The notes: generated from the sequence alone by a model not told the origin. Counted from the first letter of the stretch, positions 49,491 through 60,700 are shown. The stretch is DNA of 64,000 bases from Claveliimonas acetigenes (GCF_025567385.1 NZ_JAOQJU010000001.1:417318-481317), one strand, 5' to 3'. Made by a program: numbers and translations.

Positions 49491-51212
49491 ATGAAGAAGA
49501 TTTCAGGAAACAAGTTATTGGTGAAGGCGCTGAAGGAAGAAGGAGTCGATACATTGTTCGGCTATCCGGGTGCCTGTACCATTGATATCAGTGACGAGTT
49601 ATATAAGCAGGATTATACGAAGGTAATCCTTCCAAGGCAGGAAGTGGCTCTGGTGCATGAAGCAGATGCCTACGCCCGCTCCACAGGAAAGGTCGGTGTA
49701 TGTCTGGTAACCAGCGGGCCGGGAGCGACGAATCTGGTTACGGGACTTGCTACTGCTTATTATGACAGCGTGCCGTTGGTATGTTTTACCGGACAAGTGG
49801 CAAGGCATTTGATTGGGAATGATGCTTTCCAGGAAGTGGATATTGTGGGGATTACCAGGAGTATCACCAAGTATGGTGTGACGGTCCGTAACAGGGAAGA
49901 TCTGGGGAGAATAGTGAAAGAGGCTTTCTATATTGCAAGGACGGGAAGACCCGGACCGGTGCTTATAGACCTGCCCAAGGATGTGATGGGAGAGCTGGGA
50001 AGCGCAGAGTATCCGAAGGAAGTCAATATCCGCGGATATAAGCCCAATACCAGCGTTCATATCGGACAGTTAAAGCGTGCGATTAAGATGTTGAATAAGG
50101 CAGAACGTCCGCTGTTCCTTGCCGGAGGCGGAGTGAACATTGCCCATGCAAATAAGGAATTTACGGAGTTGGTGGAGAAGACCAATGTTCCGGTCATTAC
50201 AACAGTAATGGGACGCGGGGCGATTCCGACGAATCATCCGCTGTTTATTGGTAATCTTGGTATGCATGGTGCTTATGCGGCAAATATGTCTGTCGGCGAA
50301 TGTGATCTTCTTTTCTCTATTGGAACAAGATTTAACGACCGTATTACCGGAAAGCTGCACTCTTTTGCCCCGAAGGCGCAGATTGTACATATTGATATCG
50401 ACACGGCGGCGATTTCTAAAAATGTTCAGGTTGACGTGCCGATTGTAGCAGATGCAAAAGAAGCGGTTACAAAGATGCTGGAATATGTGGAAGTATGCGA
50501 TACAAAGAACTGGCTGTCAAAGATAGCTGCGTGGAAAGCAGAACATCCGATGGTGATGAAGAAAAAACCGATTATGACGCCGCAGGATATTATTGATGCG
50601 ATTAATGAATCTTTTGAAAAAGCAATTGTTGTAACGGACGTGGGGCAGCACCAGATGTTTACCGCACAGTTTTTGGAGCTGGACGAGAATAAGAAGCTTC
50701 TGATGTCCGGCGGGCTGGGAACGATGGGGTACGGGCTGCCGGGAGCAATCGGCGCGCAGATCGGCAATCCGGATACTCCGGTTATCTCTATCTCCGGTGA
50801 CGGCGGTATGCAGATGAATATTCAGGAGCTTGCAACGGCGGTTCTGGAGGAACTTCCGATTATCTCCTGTATCTTTAATAACAGCAATCTGGGAATGGTT
50901 CGCCAGTGGCAGAAATTGTTCTATGGCAAACGGTATTCTATGACGTGTCTGCGCTCCGGCGCTGCCTGCCGCGGGAAATGCGGGGAAGTGCCGTGCCCTG
51001 AGTATACGCCTGATTTTGTGAAACTGGCGGAAAGCTACGGGGCGAAGGGAATCCGCGTAACGAAGAAAGAAGAGATTCTGCCGGCATTTGAGGAAGCGCG
51101 AAAGAGCAAGAAGGTACCGACGATTATTGAGTTTACGATTGACCCGGAGGATTTGGTTTATCCTATGATTCAGCCGGGCGGGACGCTGGAAGATATGATT
51201 TTGGACTGTTAG
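49491..51212 (+). CDS. ilvB: Acetolactate synthase large subunit
   Basis: This ThDP-dependent enzyme condenses pyruvate (or pyruvate with 2-oxobutyrate) in the first common step of valine, leucine and isoleucine synthesis. The 573-residue catalytic subunit has the ThDP-activating glutamate region PRQEVALVHEADAYAR, GPGATNLVTG, the GDGGMQMNIQELAT Mg-ThDP motif with NNSNLGMVRQWQ, and a central FAD-binding region. A short Cys-rich insertion (CLRSGAACRGKCGEVPCPE, about residues 485-503) in the C-terminal part is unusual. It is under T-box control and cotranscribed with ilvN. Confidence 0.97.
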   Translation: MKKISGNKLLVKALKEEGVDTLFGYPGACTIDISDELYKQDYTKVILPRQEVALVHEADAYARSTGKVGVCLVTSGPGATNLVTGLATAYYDSVPLVCFTGQVARHLIGNDAFQEVDIVGITRSITKYGVTVRNREDLGRIVKEAFYIARTGRPGPVLIDLPKDVMGELGSAEYPKEVNIRGYKPNTSVHIGQLKRAIKMLNKAERPLFLAGGGVNIAHANKEFTELVEKTNVPVITTVMGRGAIPTNHPLFIGNLGMHGAYAANMSVGECDLLFSIGTRFNDRITGKLHSFAPKAQIVHIDIDTAAISKNVQVDVPIVADAKEAVTKMLEYVEVCDTKNWLSKIAAWKAEHPMVMKKKPIMTPQDIIDAINESFEKAIVVTDVGQHQMFTAQFLELDENKKLLMSGGLGTMGYGLPGAIGAQIGNPDTPVISISGDGGMQMNIQELATAVLEELPIISCIFNNSNLGMVRQWQKLFYGKRYSMTCLRSGAACRGKCGEVPCPEYTPDFVKLAESYGAKGIRVTKKEEILPAFEEARKSKKVPTIIEFTIDPEDLVYPMIQPGGTLEDMILDC

Positions 51213-51224
51213 AAAGGAGCAGGG

Positions 51225-51737
51225 ATGATGAGTAACGGAATGAAGAAAAGATGGATTTCACTGTATGTGGAGAATCAGGTAGGTGTTCTTTCTAAAATCT
51301 CCGGATTGTTTTCTGGTAAATCTTACAATCTGGACAGCCTGACAGTGGGGACAACAGAAGATCCGACGATTTCCAGGATGACCATTGCGACGGTCAGTGA
51401 TGATGAGACATTTGAGCAGATTAAGAAGCAGTTAAACCGTCTGGTGGAGGTTATCAAGGTAATTGATTTTACGGATATCTTTGTAAGGATGAAGGAGATT
51501 CTCTACGTGAAGGTGAAAAAATGTACGCCGGAGGATAAGGCGGAGTTGTTCCAGATTGCGGAGACCTTCAAAGCGAAAGTGATTGATTACGGAAAAGACA
51601 GCCTGCTTCTGGAGTTTGTACAGACGGCAACCAAGAATGATGCGGTAATTAAGCTGATGAAAGAAGAGTTTCAGAGTATAGAGGTTGTAAGAGGCGGAAG
51701 TGTGGGAATTGAATCTATCAGTATGATGGAGAGATAG
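51225..51737 (+). CDS. ilvN: Acetolactate synthase small (regulatory) subunit
   Basis: This 170-residue subunit raises the activity of IlvB and confers valine feedback inhibition. An N-terminal ACT domain (WISLYVENQVGVLSKISGLFSGKSYNLDSLTVG) is followed by a C-terminal ALS_ss domain. Length is typical. It starts 12 bases after ilvB at ATG 51225 (or 51228) behind GAAAGGAGCAGGG. Confidence 0.95.
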   Translation: MMSNGMKKRWISLYVENQVGVLSKISGLFSGKSYNLDSLTVGTTEDPTISRMTIATVSDDETFEQIKKQLNRLVEVIKVIDFTDIFVRMKEILYVKVKKCTPEDKAELFQIAETFKAKVIDYGKDSLLLEFVQTATKNDAVIKLMKEEFQSIEVVRGGSVGIESISMMER

Positions 51738-51791
51738 AAATGGCAGGACACATCTGGAATCATTGTTTTTACGGAAAAACCGAGTGCGCTC

Positions 51792-51820
51792 TTGAATTTT
51801 AAATATGATCGTACTATAAT
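51792..51820 (+). promoter_or_regulatory. Promoter for ilvE
   Basis: TTGAAT at 51792-51797 and TATAAT at 51815-51820 with a 17-base spacer in the ilvN-ilvE gap. It gives the aminotransferase expression independent of the T-box. Confidence 0.7.
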
Positions 51821-51864
51821 GAAGGAAGATTGGAAGAAGTTATCAAAGAATGGAGGAAGTTTCG

Positions 51865-52890
51865 ATGGAAAAGAAGAATATTGACTGGTCAAATTTGGGA
51901 TTCGGATATATGCAGACAGATAAGAGATACGTTTCTAACTATAAAGACGGAGCGTGGGATGAGGGCGTGCTGACCTCCGATGCGAATGTAGTGATTAATG
52001 AGTGTGCCGGTGTACTGCAGTATGCGCAGACCTGTTTTGAAGGGCTGAAGGCTTATACAACGGAAGATGGGCGTATTGTAATGTTCCGCCCTGACCTGAA
52101 CGCATCCAGGATGGCAGATTCAGCTAAGCGGCTGGAGATGCCGGTGTTCCCGGAAGACAGATTTGTTGAGGCAGTACATAAGGTAGTAGAGGCGAATAAA
52201 GCTTATGTTCCGCCGTATGGTTCCGGAGCAACTTTATACGTTCGTCCGTATATGTTCGGTTCTAATGCTGTCATTGGTGTAAAACCGGCAGATGAATATC
52301 AGTTCCGTGTATTTACGACTCCGGTAGGACCGTATTTTAAGGGCGGCGCGAAGCCGATTACGATCAGAGTTTGTGACTTTGACCGTGCGGCGCCTCATGG
52401 GACAGGCCATGTAAAGGCGGGACTTAACTATGCAATGAGCCTTCATGCAATTGTGGACGCTCATAAGCAGGGATACGATGAAAATATGTATCTGGATGCT
52501 GCTACCCGGACGAAGGTTGAAGAGACCGGTGGAGCGAACTTTATCTTTATTACCAAAGATAACAAGGTAGTAACGCCGAAGTCACATACCATTCTTCCGT
52601 CTATTACCAGACGTTCTCTGATGTATGTGGCAGAGAAATACCTGGGATTGGAAGTAGAGGAGAGAGAAGTATACCTTGATGAAGTGAAAGATTTTGCAGA
52701 ATGCGGACTCTGCGGTACGGCGGCGGTTATCTCTCCGGTAGGAAAGATTGTAGACCACGGTACGGAAATTTGTTTCCCAAGCGGTATGGAAGAGATGGGA
52801 CCTACAACGAAGAAACTTTATGATACGTTGACCGGAATCCAGATGGGACACATTGAGGCTCCGGAAGGATGGATTCATGTAGTTTGCTAG
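51865..52890 (+). CDS. ilvE: Branched-chain amino acid aminotransferase
   Basis: This PLP-dependent class IV aminotransferase does the last step to Val, Leu and Ile. The 341-residue protein is of the longer BCAT type (IlvE group II), with YAQTCFEGLKAY, RPYMFGSNAVIGV, the PLP lysine in GTGHVKAGLNYAMSL, and VEETGGANFIF. ATG 51865 has GGAGG nine bases upstream; an ATG at 51850 overlaps that site. A terminator follows at once. Confidence 0.95.
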   Translation: MEKKNIDWSNLGFGYMQTDKRYVSNYKDGAWDEGVLTSDANVVINECAGVLQYAQTCFEGLKAYTTEDGRIVMFRPDLNASRMADSAKRLEMPVFPEDRFVEAVHKVVEANKAYVPPYGSGATLYVRPYMFGSNAVIGVKPADEYQFRVFTTPVGPYFKGGAKPITIRVCDFDRAAPHGTGHVKAGLNYAMSLHAIVDAHKQGYDENMYLDAATRTKVEETGGANFIFITKDNKVVTPKSHTILPSITRRSLMYVAEKYLGLEVEEREVYLDEVKDFAECGLCGTAAVISPVGKIVDHGTEICFPSGMEEMGPTTKKLYDTLTGIQMGHIEAPEGWIHVVC

Positions 52891-52907
52891 AATAAGCTTA
52901 TATAGAG

Positions 52908-52940
52908 GCGGGGCAGACAGGGAGATTGTCTGCCCCGTTT
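52908..52940 (+). terminator. Terminator after ilvE
   Basis: GGGGCAGAC at 52910-52918 pairs with GTCTGCCCC at 52928-52936. Only GTTT follows, so the T tail is short. Confidence 0.7.
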
Positions 52941-52969
52941 GGTATAGAAAGGAAGCCGGAGGACAGGGA

Positions 52970-54787
52970 ATGAAGAATAAGAAACACCGGGGACTTGTCA
53001 GGTGGTTTCAGAGTCAGAAAATCTGGAAAAAGATTTTATATGCTTTTATTATTTCGGCAATCGTTCCGTTAATTGTAAGTCAGGTGCTTTTAGTCTACAT
53101 AAACATGACAAGCATGAAGGGAAAAGTGGATGAGCTTATGGTGAATGAGCTTGTCCAGATGGCGGAGCGGGTAGATTTGACGATGGAAATCTATATCAAT
53201 CTGGTCTGGCAGCTTAGCAGTGACAGTCAGGTTATTGATAATATTGCGAATCAGCTGGATGAGGATTATGAAACCGATGAGGTTGCAAAGTGGGAGATAT
53301 ACGATAAAATCAGGCAGTATGATGTTTCGGCGAATGGAATCGAATGTATCAGCATTGTCCTTCAGGATGGACAGTCCATTACTTATGATTTTAAAAACGC
53401 TTCTACAGTGCAGAACATATGGAATGAATATGAAGATTTGAGGGAGACGGAGCCTTATCAAAGGGCACAGGAGACATCAGGTATTGCAATTACACCGACA
53501 GACGAATATGGCAGCGGGGAGAACGTGCAGTATCTGTTCCATATTTCCAAGAAGATCTATGATTATAACAGGCTGGAAAAAGGTTCGGTTGCTACGCTTA
53601 TCATGAGTATTGACGGAAAGGAATTGGATAAAATCTGTACGGTTGATTATCAGCATGATCCGCAGCAGGAACATAACGTGAATTTTATTATAGACCGGGA
53701 TGGATATATTCTGGCTTATCCGGACCTTTCCTATGCAGGAGAGCAGATTCAGAAGCAGGAATCGGTAGAGGAGTTTGTGCAGAGCACGGGAAGACTGGAG
53801 GGGAAGAATATTTCCTATAACCAGTACGAAGACAAGAAACTGGGATGGGTCTTTTACAATGTATATGACAGGGCCTATTTGTTGGACGAAGTTATAGATG
53901 GTCTGGGGCTTGCAGTGGGTGTAGCAATCTTTTTTACCATTTTTGCTGTTGTGATGATTTGCTCCATGACAAATTCGATTAAATCATCCCTGCAATCTCT
54001 GATGCAGGGAATCCGCCAGGTACAGGAAGGAAATCTGGATGTGAAGGTGGTTGCCGGAGCGGAGGATGAATTTGCTGAAATTGCTCAGAATTTTAATTCT
54101 ATGACGGGCAAATTGCAGGATTTATTTGATGAGGTGACGAAAGCAACCCAGAAGCAGAAAGAAGCGGAAATCCGTGCGCTGGAAGCGCAGATTAATCCCC
54201 ATTTCCTGTATAATACCTTGGATTCTATTAATTGGATGGCAATTGACAAGGGAGAATATGAGATTAGCAAAATGCTGCGTGACCTTGGCGTGATTCTGCG
54301 TTATAGTGTTAATAAAAGCAATCAGGTCGTGAAGATGCAGGAAGAGATCGAATGGCTGGAGAAGTATGTGAGTCTTCAGCAGCTTCGCTTTAATTATTCT
54401 TTTTCATTTGAACTGTATGCAGAGGAAGAAGCAAGAAATGTAAGGGTACATAAGCTGCTTTTGCAGCCTTTTATAGAGAATGCAATTGATCATGGATTTA
54501 AAGAAATTGTAAGCGGCGGAGAACTCAGGGTTAATCTGGTGTTTTCAGAAGATAAGAGTATGCTCTATGCGATTATTGAAGATAATGGAAAAGGAATGAC
54601 GCCGGAGGACACCAGGAAATATAATGATAAGGAGTATATCCTAAACGGCGGCGGACCGGGAATCGGGCTTGTGAATTCTTTTACGCGTTTATATATGTAT
54701 TATGGGAAAGAAGCCGACTGGAATGTAAGCAGCATCCTGTCTGTGGGAACGGTTATTACATTGAAAATTCCGGTGCAGGAGAATTAG
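52970..54787 (+). CDS. YesM-type sensor histidine kinase
   Basis: This 605-residue kinase has two membrane segments (about 21-45 and 312-333) that enclose a dCache-like outside sensor domain. A HAMP region follows (about 333-385), then a His_kinase domain with the phospho-acceptor H411 in INPHFLYNTLDSINWM. The C-terminal ATPase has LLLQPFIENAIDHGF, DNGKGMT and GGGPGIGLVNSFTRL. This is the LytS/YesM family used to sense plant-derived glycans. The following AraC-type regulator gene starts 14 bases later, and a solute-binding protein and a GH127 enzyme come next, so arabinan-type sugars are the likely cue. Confidence 0.92.
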   Translation: MKNKKHRGLVRWFQSQKIWKKILYAFIISAIVPLIVSQVLLVYINMTSMKGKVDELMVNELVQMAERVDLTMEIYINLVWQLSSDSQVIDNIANQLDEDYETDEVAKWEIYDKIRQYDVSANGIECISIVLQDGQSITYDFKNASTVQNIWNEYEDLRETEPYQRAQETSGIAITPTDEYGSGENVQYLFHISKKIYDYNRLEKGSVATLIMSIDGKELDKICTVDYQHDPQQEHNVNFIIDRDGYILAYPDLSYAGEQIQKQESVEEFVQSTGRLEGKNISYNQYEDKKLGWVFYNVYDRAYLLDEVIDGLGLAVGVAIFFTIFAVVMICSMTNSIKSSLQSLMQGIRQVQEGNLDVKVVAGAEDEFAEIAQNFNSMTGKLQDLFDEVTKATQKQKEAEIRALEAQINPHFLYNTLDSINWMAIDKGEYEISKMLRDLGVILRYSVNKSNQVVKMQEEIEWLEKYVSLQQLRFNYSFSFELYAEEEARNVRVHKLLLQPFIENAIDHGFKEIVSGGELRVNLVFSEDKSMLYAIIEDNGKGMTPEDTRKYNDKEYILNGGGPGIGLVNSFTRLYMYYGKEADWNVSSILSVGTVITLKIPVQEN

Positions 54788-54801
54788 AAGAGGTAAGAGT
54801 C

Positions 54802-56328
54802 ATGAGAATTGTAATCGTTGAAGACGAGATAAAGATAAGGGAAGGAATGGGAAAGATGATAGAGTCCCAGACCGGACATATGGTTGTGGGAGAGGCCGCG
54901 GACGGAGAAGAAGGGCTGGAAATGGTGCTGCGGTTCAAGCCGGATCTTGTAATAACAGATATTCGGATGCCGAGAATGAGTGGACTGCAGATGTTGAAGG
55001 AACTTGCAGAGCGGAAGGTCAGGACGCATATAGTGATTCTTTCCGGATATTCTGACTTTGAATATGCGCAAAAGGCTATCCGGTATGGCGCAGATGATTA
55101 TCTTTTGAAACCGCTTGCTATAGAGGACGTCAGGAAAATGCTGAAGGATATCGAAGCTAAAATACAGGAAGAGGATGCATTTGGCTATGGCAATCAGGAA
55201 AACCGCCTGCGGGATATCTTTTTTGGAAATGTGGAAGCGTCTGAGGAACGGATTGAGGAGCTGCGTCGGGTCTGCGGCTTTGCACCGGGGATGAAATATG
55301 ATTTAATGGCAGGATATATCGGGGCTGCACAGCCCGGCTATAAAGAACAGGTGGAAAAGGAAATTGCCGAATTAGGAAGGATGTATAAGGATTATAAGAT
55401 TTATCTGATGTATCAGGAAAACCGTCAGATTTTCTTCTGCCTTACGGTCGGAAAGGCAGAGGGTGAAGAAGAAAAGAGCTGGTATGAACGTGCGTTTTAT
55501 AATCAGGTTGTGGGAAAGTACCAGAAGAAAGAAGAGCGGTTTGTGTGGGCGGTGACCGGATGCACGGAGTATAATCTCCGGGAGGCAAAGGAGCATCTGG
55601 AGAGGAATCTGTCCTACGCCATGGTTCTGGAAAGTGAAGGCTGGATTACAGATGAGACGGTGGAGAACTATAAAGCGGAACTTTTTGAATATCCCCTAGA
55701 GCTTGGGAACCATTTGAAAAATGCAATCTGCAGGGGAGAGAGTGAAGAAATCATCCAGGCAGGGGAGGCATTCGCAGACTATATGAACAGTCGGCATTAT
55801 ACGCCGGGGGATATGAGGTTCGGGTTCTTAAAGACCTATCATATTGTAGAAGATACTTTGCAGGATATTGATCTGACTTTGCATGAGTATCTGAAGAATT
55901 CCGGAATTATTAATCGAATGGAGAACGTCTTTACTTACCGGGAAATGTCAGAGACATGGGAAGATGTGATTAAGATTATTGCCGGAAAAAGAGTAAAGAG
56001 AGAAAATATCAGTAATTACATTATCCAGAGGGCAATCAATTATATCCGCGAGCACTACCAGGAAGGAATTACGCAGGAAGAGGTATCCAGAAAGCTTGAC
56101 ATTACACCGGAATACCTGAGTGCGTTATTCAGCCGGGAGCTGGGGATAGGTTTCTCCCGCTTCCTGAGGCGTTTCCGTATCAGTCATGCGAAGCGTTTGT
56201 TGAAGGGGACGGATATGAAAATTTATGAAATAGCAGAGGCTGTAGGGTACAGTGACGCAAAGTATTTCGCCAGAATATTTAAAGAAGAGCAGGGGGTTAC
56301 GCCGGGAGAATACCGGCAGCTTAACTAA
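54802..56328 (+). CDS. YesN-type response regulator with AraC DNA-binding domain
   Basis: This 508-residue regulator has an N-terminal receiver domain (EDE acidic pocket; D53 in LVITDIRMPRMSG; K in YLLKPLA), a variable middle of about 250 residues, and a C-terminal AraC double helix-turn-helix (AINYIREHYQEGITQEEVSRKLDITPEYLSALF and KIYEIAEAVGYSDAKYFARIFKEEQG). It is the cognate partner of the kinase just upstream and probably activates the downstream lipoprotein and glycosidase genes. The ATG at 54802 lies behind GAAGAGG. Confidence 0.93.
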   Translation: MRIVIVEDEIKIREGMGKMIESQTGHMVVGEAADGEEGLEMVLRFKPDLVITDIRMPRMSGLQMLKELAERKVRTHIVILSGYSDFEYAQKAIRYGADDYLLKPLAIEDVRKMLKDIEAKIQEEDAFGYGNQENRLRDIFFGNVEASEERIEELRRVCGFAPGMKYDLMAGYIGAAQPGYKEQVEKEIAELGRMYKDYKIYLMYQENRQIFFCLTVGKAEGEEEKSWYERAFYNQVVGKYQKKEERFVWAVTGCTEYNLREAKEHLERNLSYAMVLESEGWITDETVENYKAELFEYPLELGNHLKNAICRGESEEIIQAGEAFADYMNSRHYTPGDMRFGFLKTYHIVEDTLQDIDLTLHEYLKNSGIINRMENVFTYREMSETWEDVIKIIAGKRVKRENISNYIIQRAINYIREHYQEGITQEEVSRKLDITPEYLSALFSRELGIGFSRFLRRFRISHAKRLLKGTDMKIYEIAEAVGYSDAKYFARIFKEEQGVTPGEYRQLN

Positions 56329-56354
56329 GCCTGCAGACAGGAAGGAGGAAGCAG

Positions 56355-57605
56355 ATGAAGAGAAGGGAAAAACTGGCTGCTGTTTTGGTGATGGCTGTTC
56401 TACTGGCTGCCTTGCCGGTCGGCGGATGCCGGATGGAGGAACATGAGAAACCGGATGAACAGGCAAAGGAACGCAAGGAGCTGCTGCTGTGGACTTACTA
56501 TGAGACAGATGCCCAGAAAGCTGCTGTTTCAAATCTCGTGGAGGGATTTAACCAGTCACAGGAGGAATATCTGCTTACCTGGGAATACCACGGACCGCTT
56601 ACAGAATTTAATAAAAGGCTTGCCATTGAACCTACGGCAGAGCAGAAGCCGGATATTGTGATTATTGATAATCCGGACATGAAGCGTTATGCGAAGACGG
56701 GAGAACTGGAGGATTTGACGGAGTATATTACGCAGATGGATGACCTGGATACTTACTATCCGGAGGCTCTTGATTCGGCATGCTTTGGAGAACGGTATTA
56801 CGGACTGCCATTTTGCTGCAACAATGTGGCACTTATTTATAATGAAGAATTATTTCAGGAAAAAGGAATGACGGTTCCACAGACCTGGGAGGAATTCCTG
56901 GACTGTGCGGTTGCGCTTACTGAAAATGACAGGAAGGGCTTCGCCATGTCTGCGATTAAGGGAGAACAGTCTGCCTTTCAGATATTGCCGTTTATCCTTG
57001 CTACAGGAGAGGATATGGAGCAGATTGGCGGTACGGGAACTGAGGAAGCTTTTGCTTTTATACGGCAGTTAATAGAGACAGGGGCAATGGCAAAAGAGTG
57101 TGTCAATTGGTCACAGAATGATGTGGCACGTAAGTTTATCGACGGAGAATGTGCCATGATGGAGAATGGACCTTGGGTACTGCCTGCACTGGAACAATCC
57201 GGGGTTTCTTATGGGATTGCAAGGCTTCCGTATCTGCAGGGGATGGAGCAGGCGTTGACTGGAGTGACCGGCGGAGAGAATCTCGGAGTCATTAAAGGAA
57301 AAGATGTGGAGGGCGCCATAGCTTTTATGCAGTATTATAATAATGAGGAAGAGCGGATGTTGGAGGTGTGTATGCAGGCAGATTCCCTTCCGCCGAAGAG
57401 GGATGTGGCGGAGCGGATGCTGGAAGAGAAGCCGGAATATGAGATTTTTGAAAAGCAGATGGAAACCAGCATCTCAAGGACGTCCTGCAGGAACTGGACA
57501 GAGATTACGGATATTCTTTCCGATGCGCAGTTTTTTGTAGTTACCGGACAGATGACACCGAAAGAAGCGTGCGCGTATATTTGTGAACAGGGTGGAGATT
57601 CTTAA
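56355..57605 (+). CDS. Extracellular solute-binding lipoprotein (family 1)
   Basis: This 416-residue lipoprotein has a lipobox LPVGGC with the lipidated Cys at 25. Its mature part is of the maltose-binding (family 1) type: LLLWTYYETDAQKAAV, KPDIVIIDNPDMKRYAKTGELEDLTEYI, YYGLPFCCNNVALIYNEELF and FIDGECAMMENGPWVL. Such proteins deliver oligosaccharides to an ABC importer. No permease genes (UgpA/E type) follow, so either a shared permease and ATPase lie elsewhere or the gene is a sensor accessory. It starts 26 bases after the YesN-like gene at ATG 56355 behind GGAAGGAGGAAG. Confidence 0.88.
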   Translation: MKRREKLAAVLVMAVLLAALPVGGCRMEEHEKPDEQAKERKELLLWTYYETDAQKAAVSNLVEGFNQSQEEYLLTWEYHGPLTEFNKRLAIEPTAEQKPDIVIIDNPDMKRYAKTGELEDLTEYITQMDDLDTYYPEALDSACFGERYYGLPFCCNNVALIYNEELFQEKGMTVPQTWEEFLDCAVALTENDRKGFAMSAIKGEQSAFQILPFILATGEDMEQIGGTGTEEAFAFIRQLIETGAMAKECVNWSQNDVARKFIDGECAMMENGPWVLPALEQSGVSYGIARLPYLQGMEQALTGVTGGENLGVIKGKDVEGAIAFMQYYNNEEERMLEVCMQADSLPPKRDVAERMLEEKPEYEIFEKQMETSISRTSCRNWTEITDILSDAQFFVVTGQMTPKEACAYICEQGGDS

Positions 57606-57622
57606 TTTAAAAATCTCCACCC
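57589..57622 (+). terminator. Terminator overlapping the stop codon of the binding-protein gene
   Basis: AGGGTGGAGATT pairs perfectly with AATCTCCACCCT. The stop codon of the lipoprotein gene lies in the loop. TTTAATTTTTT follows. Confidence 0.85.
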
Positions 57623-57721
57623 TGTTTAATTTTTTGGAGTGTTCAGAAGAATAAAATTTTGCAATAATGAGATAGGAAATGCAGTTTTATCTGTAAAAAA
57701 GAAAGAGAGGAGAAAAAAGCT

Positions 57722-60700
57722 ATGAAAAAGAAAAGAAGTTTCATACGCAGAGTTATTGCCATGTTAGCAGCGCTAGCAATGACAGTGACTTATCTTCCGG
57801 CTTATGTAAGTGCGGAGGAGACAGAAGGTCTGGTGCTTCACTATAACTTCGAGTCTTTGAAGTCGGGAACTATCGTCAACGACCTGAGCGGCAATGGAAA
57901 AGCCGGCGTTGTACGTCCCACAGGTGCAGGAGTAGAGACACAGACTGATTTGATTCTTGGCGAGGAGCAGACGTCTTTCGTTATGAACGGAGGACAGCCG
58001 GATGCGACACATCCCTATGTTGAGCTGCCGCAGGGCGTTCTCAACGGTCTGGAGGATGTTACCATCAGCTGTTGGGTGTACCTGGATGTTTCGGATGGAG
58101 AGTATCACCGGATCTGGGATATCGGAAGTGGGACGACTTCCTATATGTATCTGCTTGCCGACGGTTCCAACACTGGACATAGAGGATATACCGCCGCTAT
58201 TACAGCAAGCAGCTGGAGCAACGAGAAAGGTCCTGAGAAGCAGGAGAACCTGGATACCGGACGCTGGATTTTCACAACAGTAACCTTTGACGGTTCTGAG
58301 AAATCTATGTCCCTTTATGAGGACGGCGAATTAATCGGAACAGAGAAGACGGATGTAGATTTATCTGTTTTGGAAGGCAGTACACAGAACTACATCGGCT
58401 ATGGACAGTGGGAGAATGATATCATGGATGGCCGGATTGCAGATTTCAAAATCTACAATTATGCCATGACAGCGGATGAGGTAAAGGATCAGATAACACT
58501 TGAGGATACTGAGAAGGTAGCAAGAGATAAAGCTACGCTGACGCTGGGAGATATCAGTGCAGTGACAGAAGATCTGGAACTTCCGACAAAAGGAAGCGCA
58601 GGCTCCGATATTTCCTGGGAGAGTTCAAACAAGGATGTAATTGCTGTTGATGGTACTGTGACAAGACCGAACGCAGATCAGGCAGACGTGACGGTTACAC
58701 TGACAGCGACTATTAAAGCGGGAAATGAGACAGAGACAAAGACGTTTGAAGTGACGGTAAAGCGTCAGTTGAATGCGAAAGAGACTGCTGAGGCAGATGC
58801 AGCAGCAATCGACCTTGGCAATCTTAGCTCTGTGACAGGCAATCTGGTCCTTCCAACAGAGGGAGTGAACGGTTCCGAGATATCCTGGGTGAGCTCTAAT
58901 GAAGCAGTTATCTCCAGCACAGGCGTGGTAAAGCAGCCTGATGGAGCAGCGGTACAGGTTACTCTGACGGCGACCGTTACCTATGAGGACGAGACGGCGA
59001 CGAGAGACTTTGTGGCTACCGTTGTGCCAGGGTATAAGCAGATCAGCATCAAAGAGGTGAAGCCGGTAAGTGTAACGAGTTATGTTGGAAAGATTCCGAA
59101 CCTTCCGGCGACGGTAGAGGTTGTATATAATGATGATACGACGGGATATGAAAAGGTTACCTGGCCGACAGACCTGAAAGTTTCTGATTTTGCAGAAGCT
59201 GGAGAGAAGACGGTAAAAGGTACGATTGTAGACAGTGTGGAAGAAGTAACGGCGACGGTTACTGTGACGGATGAGGAAGAGGTAGGACCGGAGAAGGCAG
59301 CGTCCTCCTTTGATTTAAGTGATATTAGCCTTGACGGGACAGATACCATCTATTCTCAGAATGCAGCGCGTGCATTTGAATATCTGAAGGTTATGGATGC
59401 GGACAGAATGCTGTACAACTTCCGTGCAACCTTTGGACAGGACACCAAAGGCGCCCAGCCGCTTACAGGATGGGATGAGCCGACCGGTCTTTTGAGAGGA
59501 CATTCTACCGGACATTTCATTTCTGCGTTGTCCCTGGCTTATGCAAGTACGGGTGATGAGGAATATAAGACTAAGCTGGATTATATGATTACAGAGATGA
59601 GAAAGCTGCAGGAGATGTCCCAGGGGAATGCGGCAGACTTCAAGACGGCTTGTACGCCTAGCGATGCGGCGCAGTCCAAATGGAGCACAGACCCGACTGA
59701 ATGGGGCAAAGGATTTATCAGCGCTTATTCACCGGATCAGTTTGCGCTTCTGGAACAGTATACGCCATATGCAACCATCTGGGCACCGTACTATACTTTA
59801 CATAAGCTGATGGCAGGATTCATTGACAGCTATATCTATGCCGGCAACGAGGAAGGCCTTCAGATTGCAAAAGATCTTGGAAAATGGGTTTACAACAGAC
59901 TGAGCGCTTGCTCACAGGAACAGCTTACAAGAATGTGGGCGATGTACATTGCAGGCGAGTATGGCGGAATGAATGAATCTCTGGCAAGACTTTATGAGAT
60001 CACAGGGGACGAGGATTATTTGAAAGCAGCGAAGCTGTTCGATAATACAGAATTCTTTAACGGTCTGGCGAATAATGTGGACACGATTCAGGGACGCCAT
60101 GCAAATCAGCATATTCCGCAGATCGTAGGAGCGATTCATGAATATGCGGCTACCGGAGATGTGAAATATTATAATATTGCCCAGAATTTCTGGGAGATGG
60201 TAATCAGCCGTTATGCATACTCCATCGGCGGCGTAGGAACCGGAGAGAGATTCCAGGATCCATACGAGCAGGGTAATAACATTGACGGGAATTCGTCACG
60301 CGGTGAGAACTGTGAGACCTGTGCGGCATACAATATGCTGAAGCTGACTATGGATTTGTATAACTACAATCCGGACGATGCTTCCTATATGGATTACTAT
60401 GAGAGAACGCTGCTGAATCAGATCGCGGCATCTCAGAGTCACGATACTACATCACGCATGCACAATGGATGTACCTACATGCTGCCCATCGACCCGGGTC
60501 AGAGAAAAAGCTATGACAGCGATTACGGCGGATTTACCTGCTGTAACGGTACCGGTATGGAGAACCATGTGAAATATCAGGCTGCAGCTTTTGCACATAC
60601 AGATGATACTTTATATGTAAATCTTTACATGCCGACTACGGTTACCTGGGATGAAAAGAATATAACTGTAAAACAGGAAACAAACTTCCCATCTGAGCAT

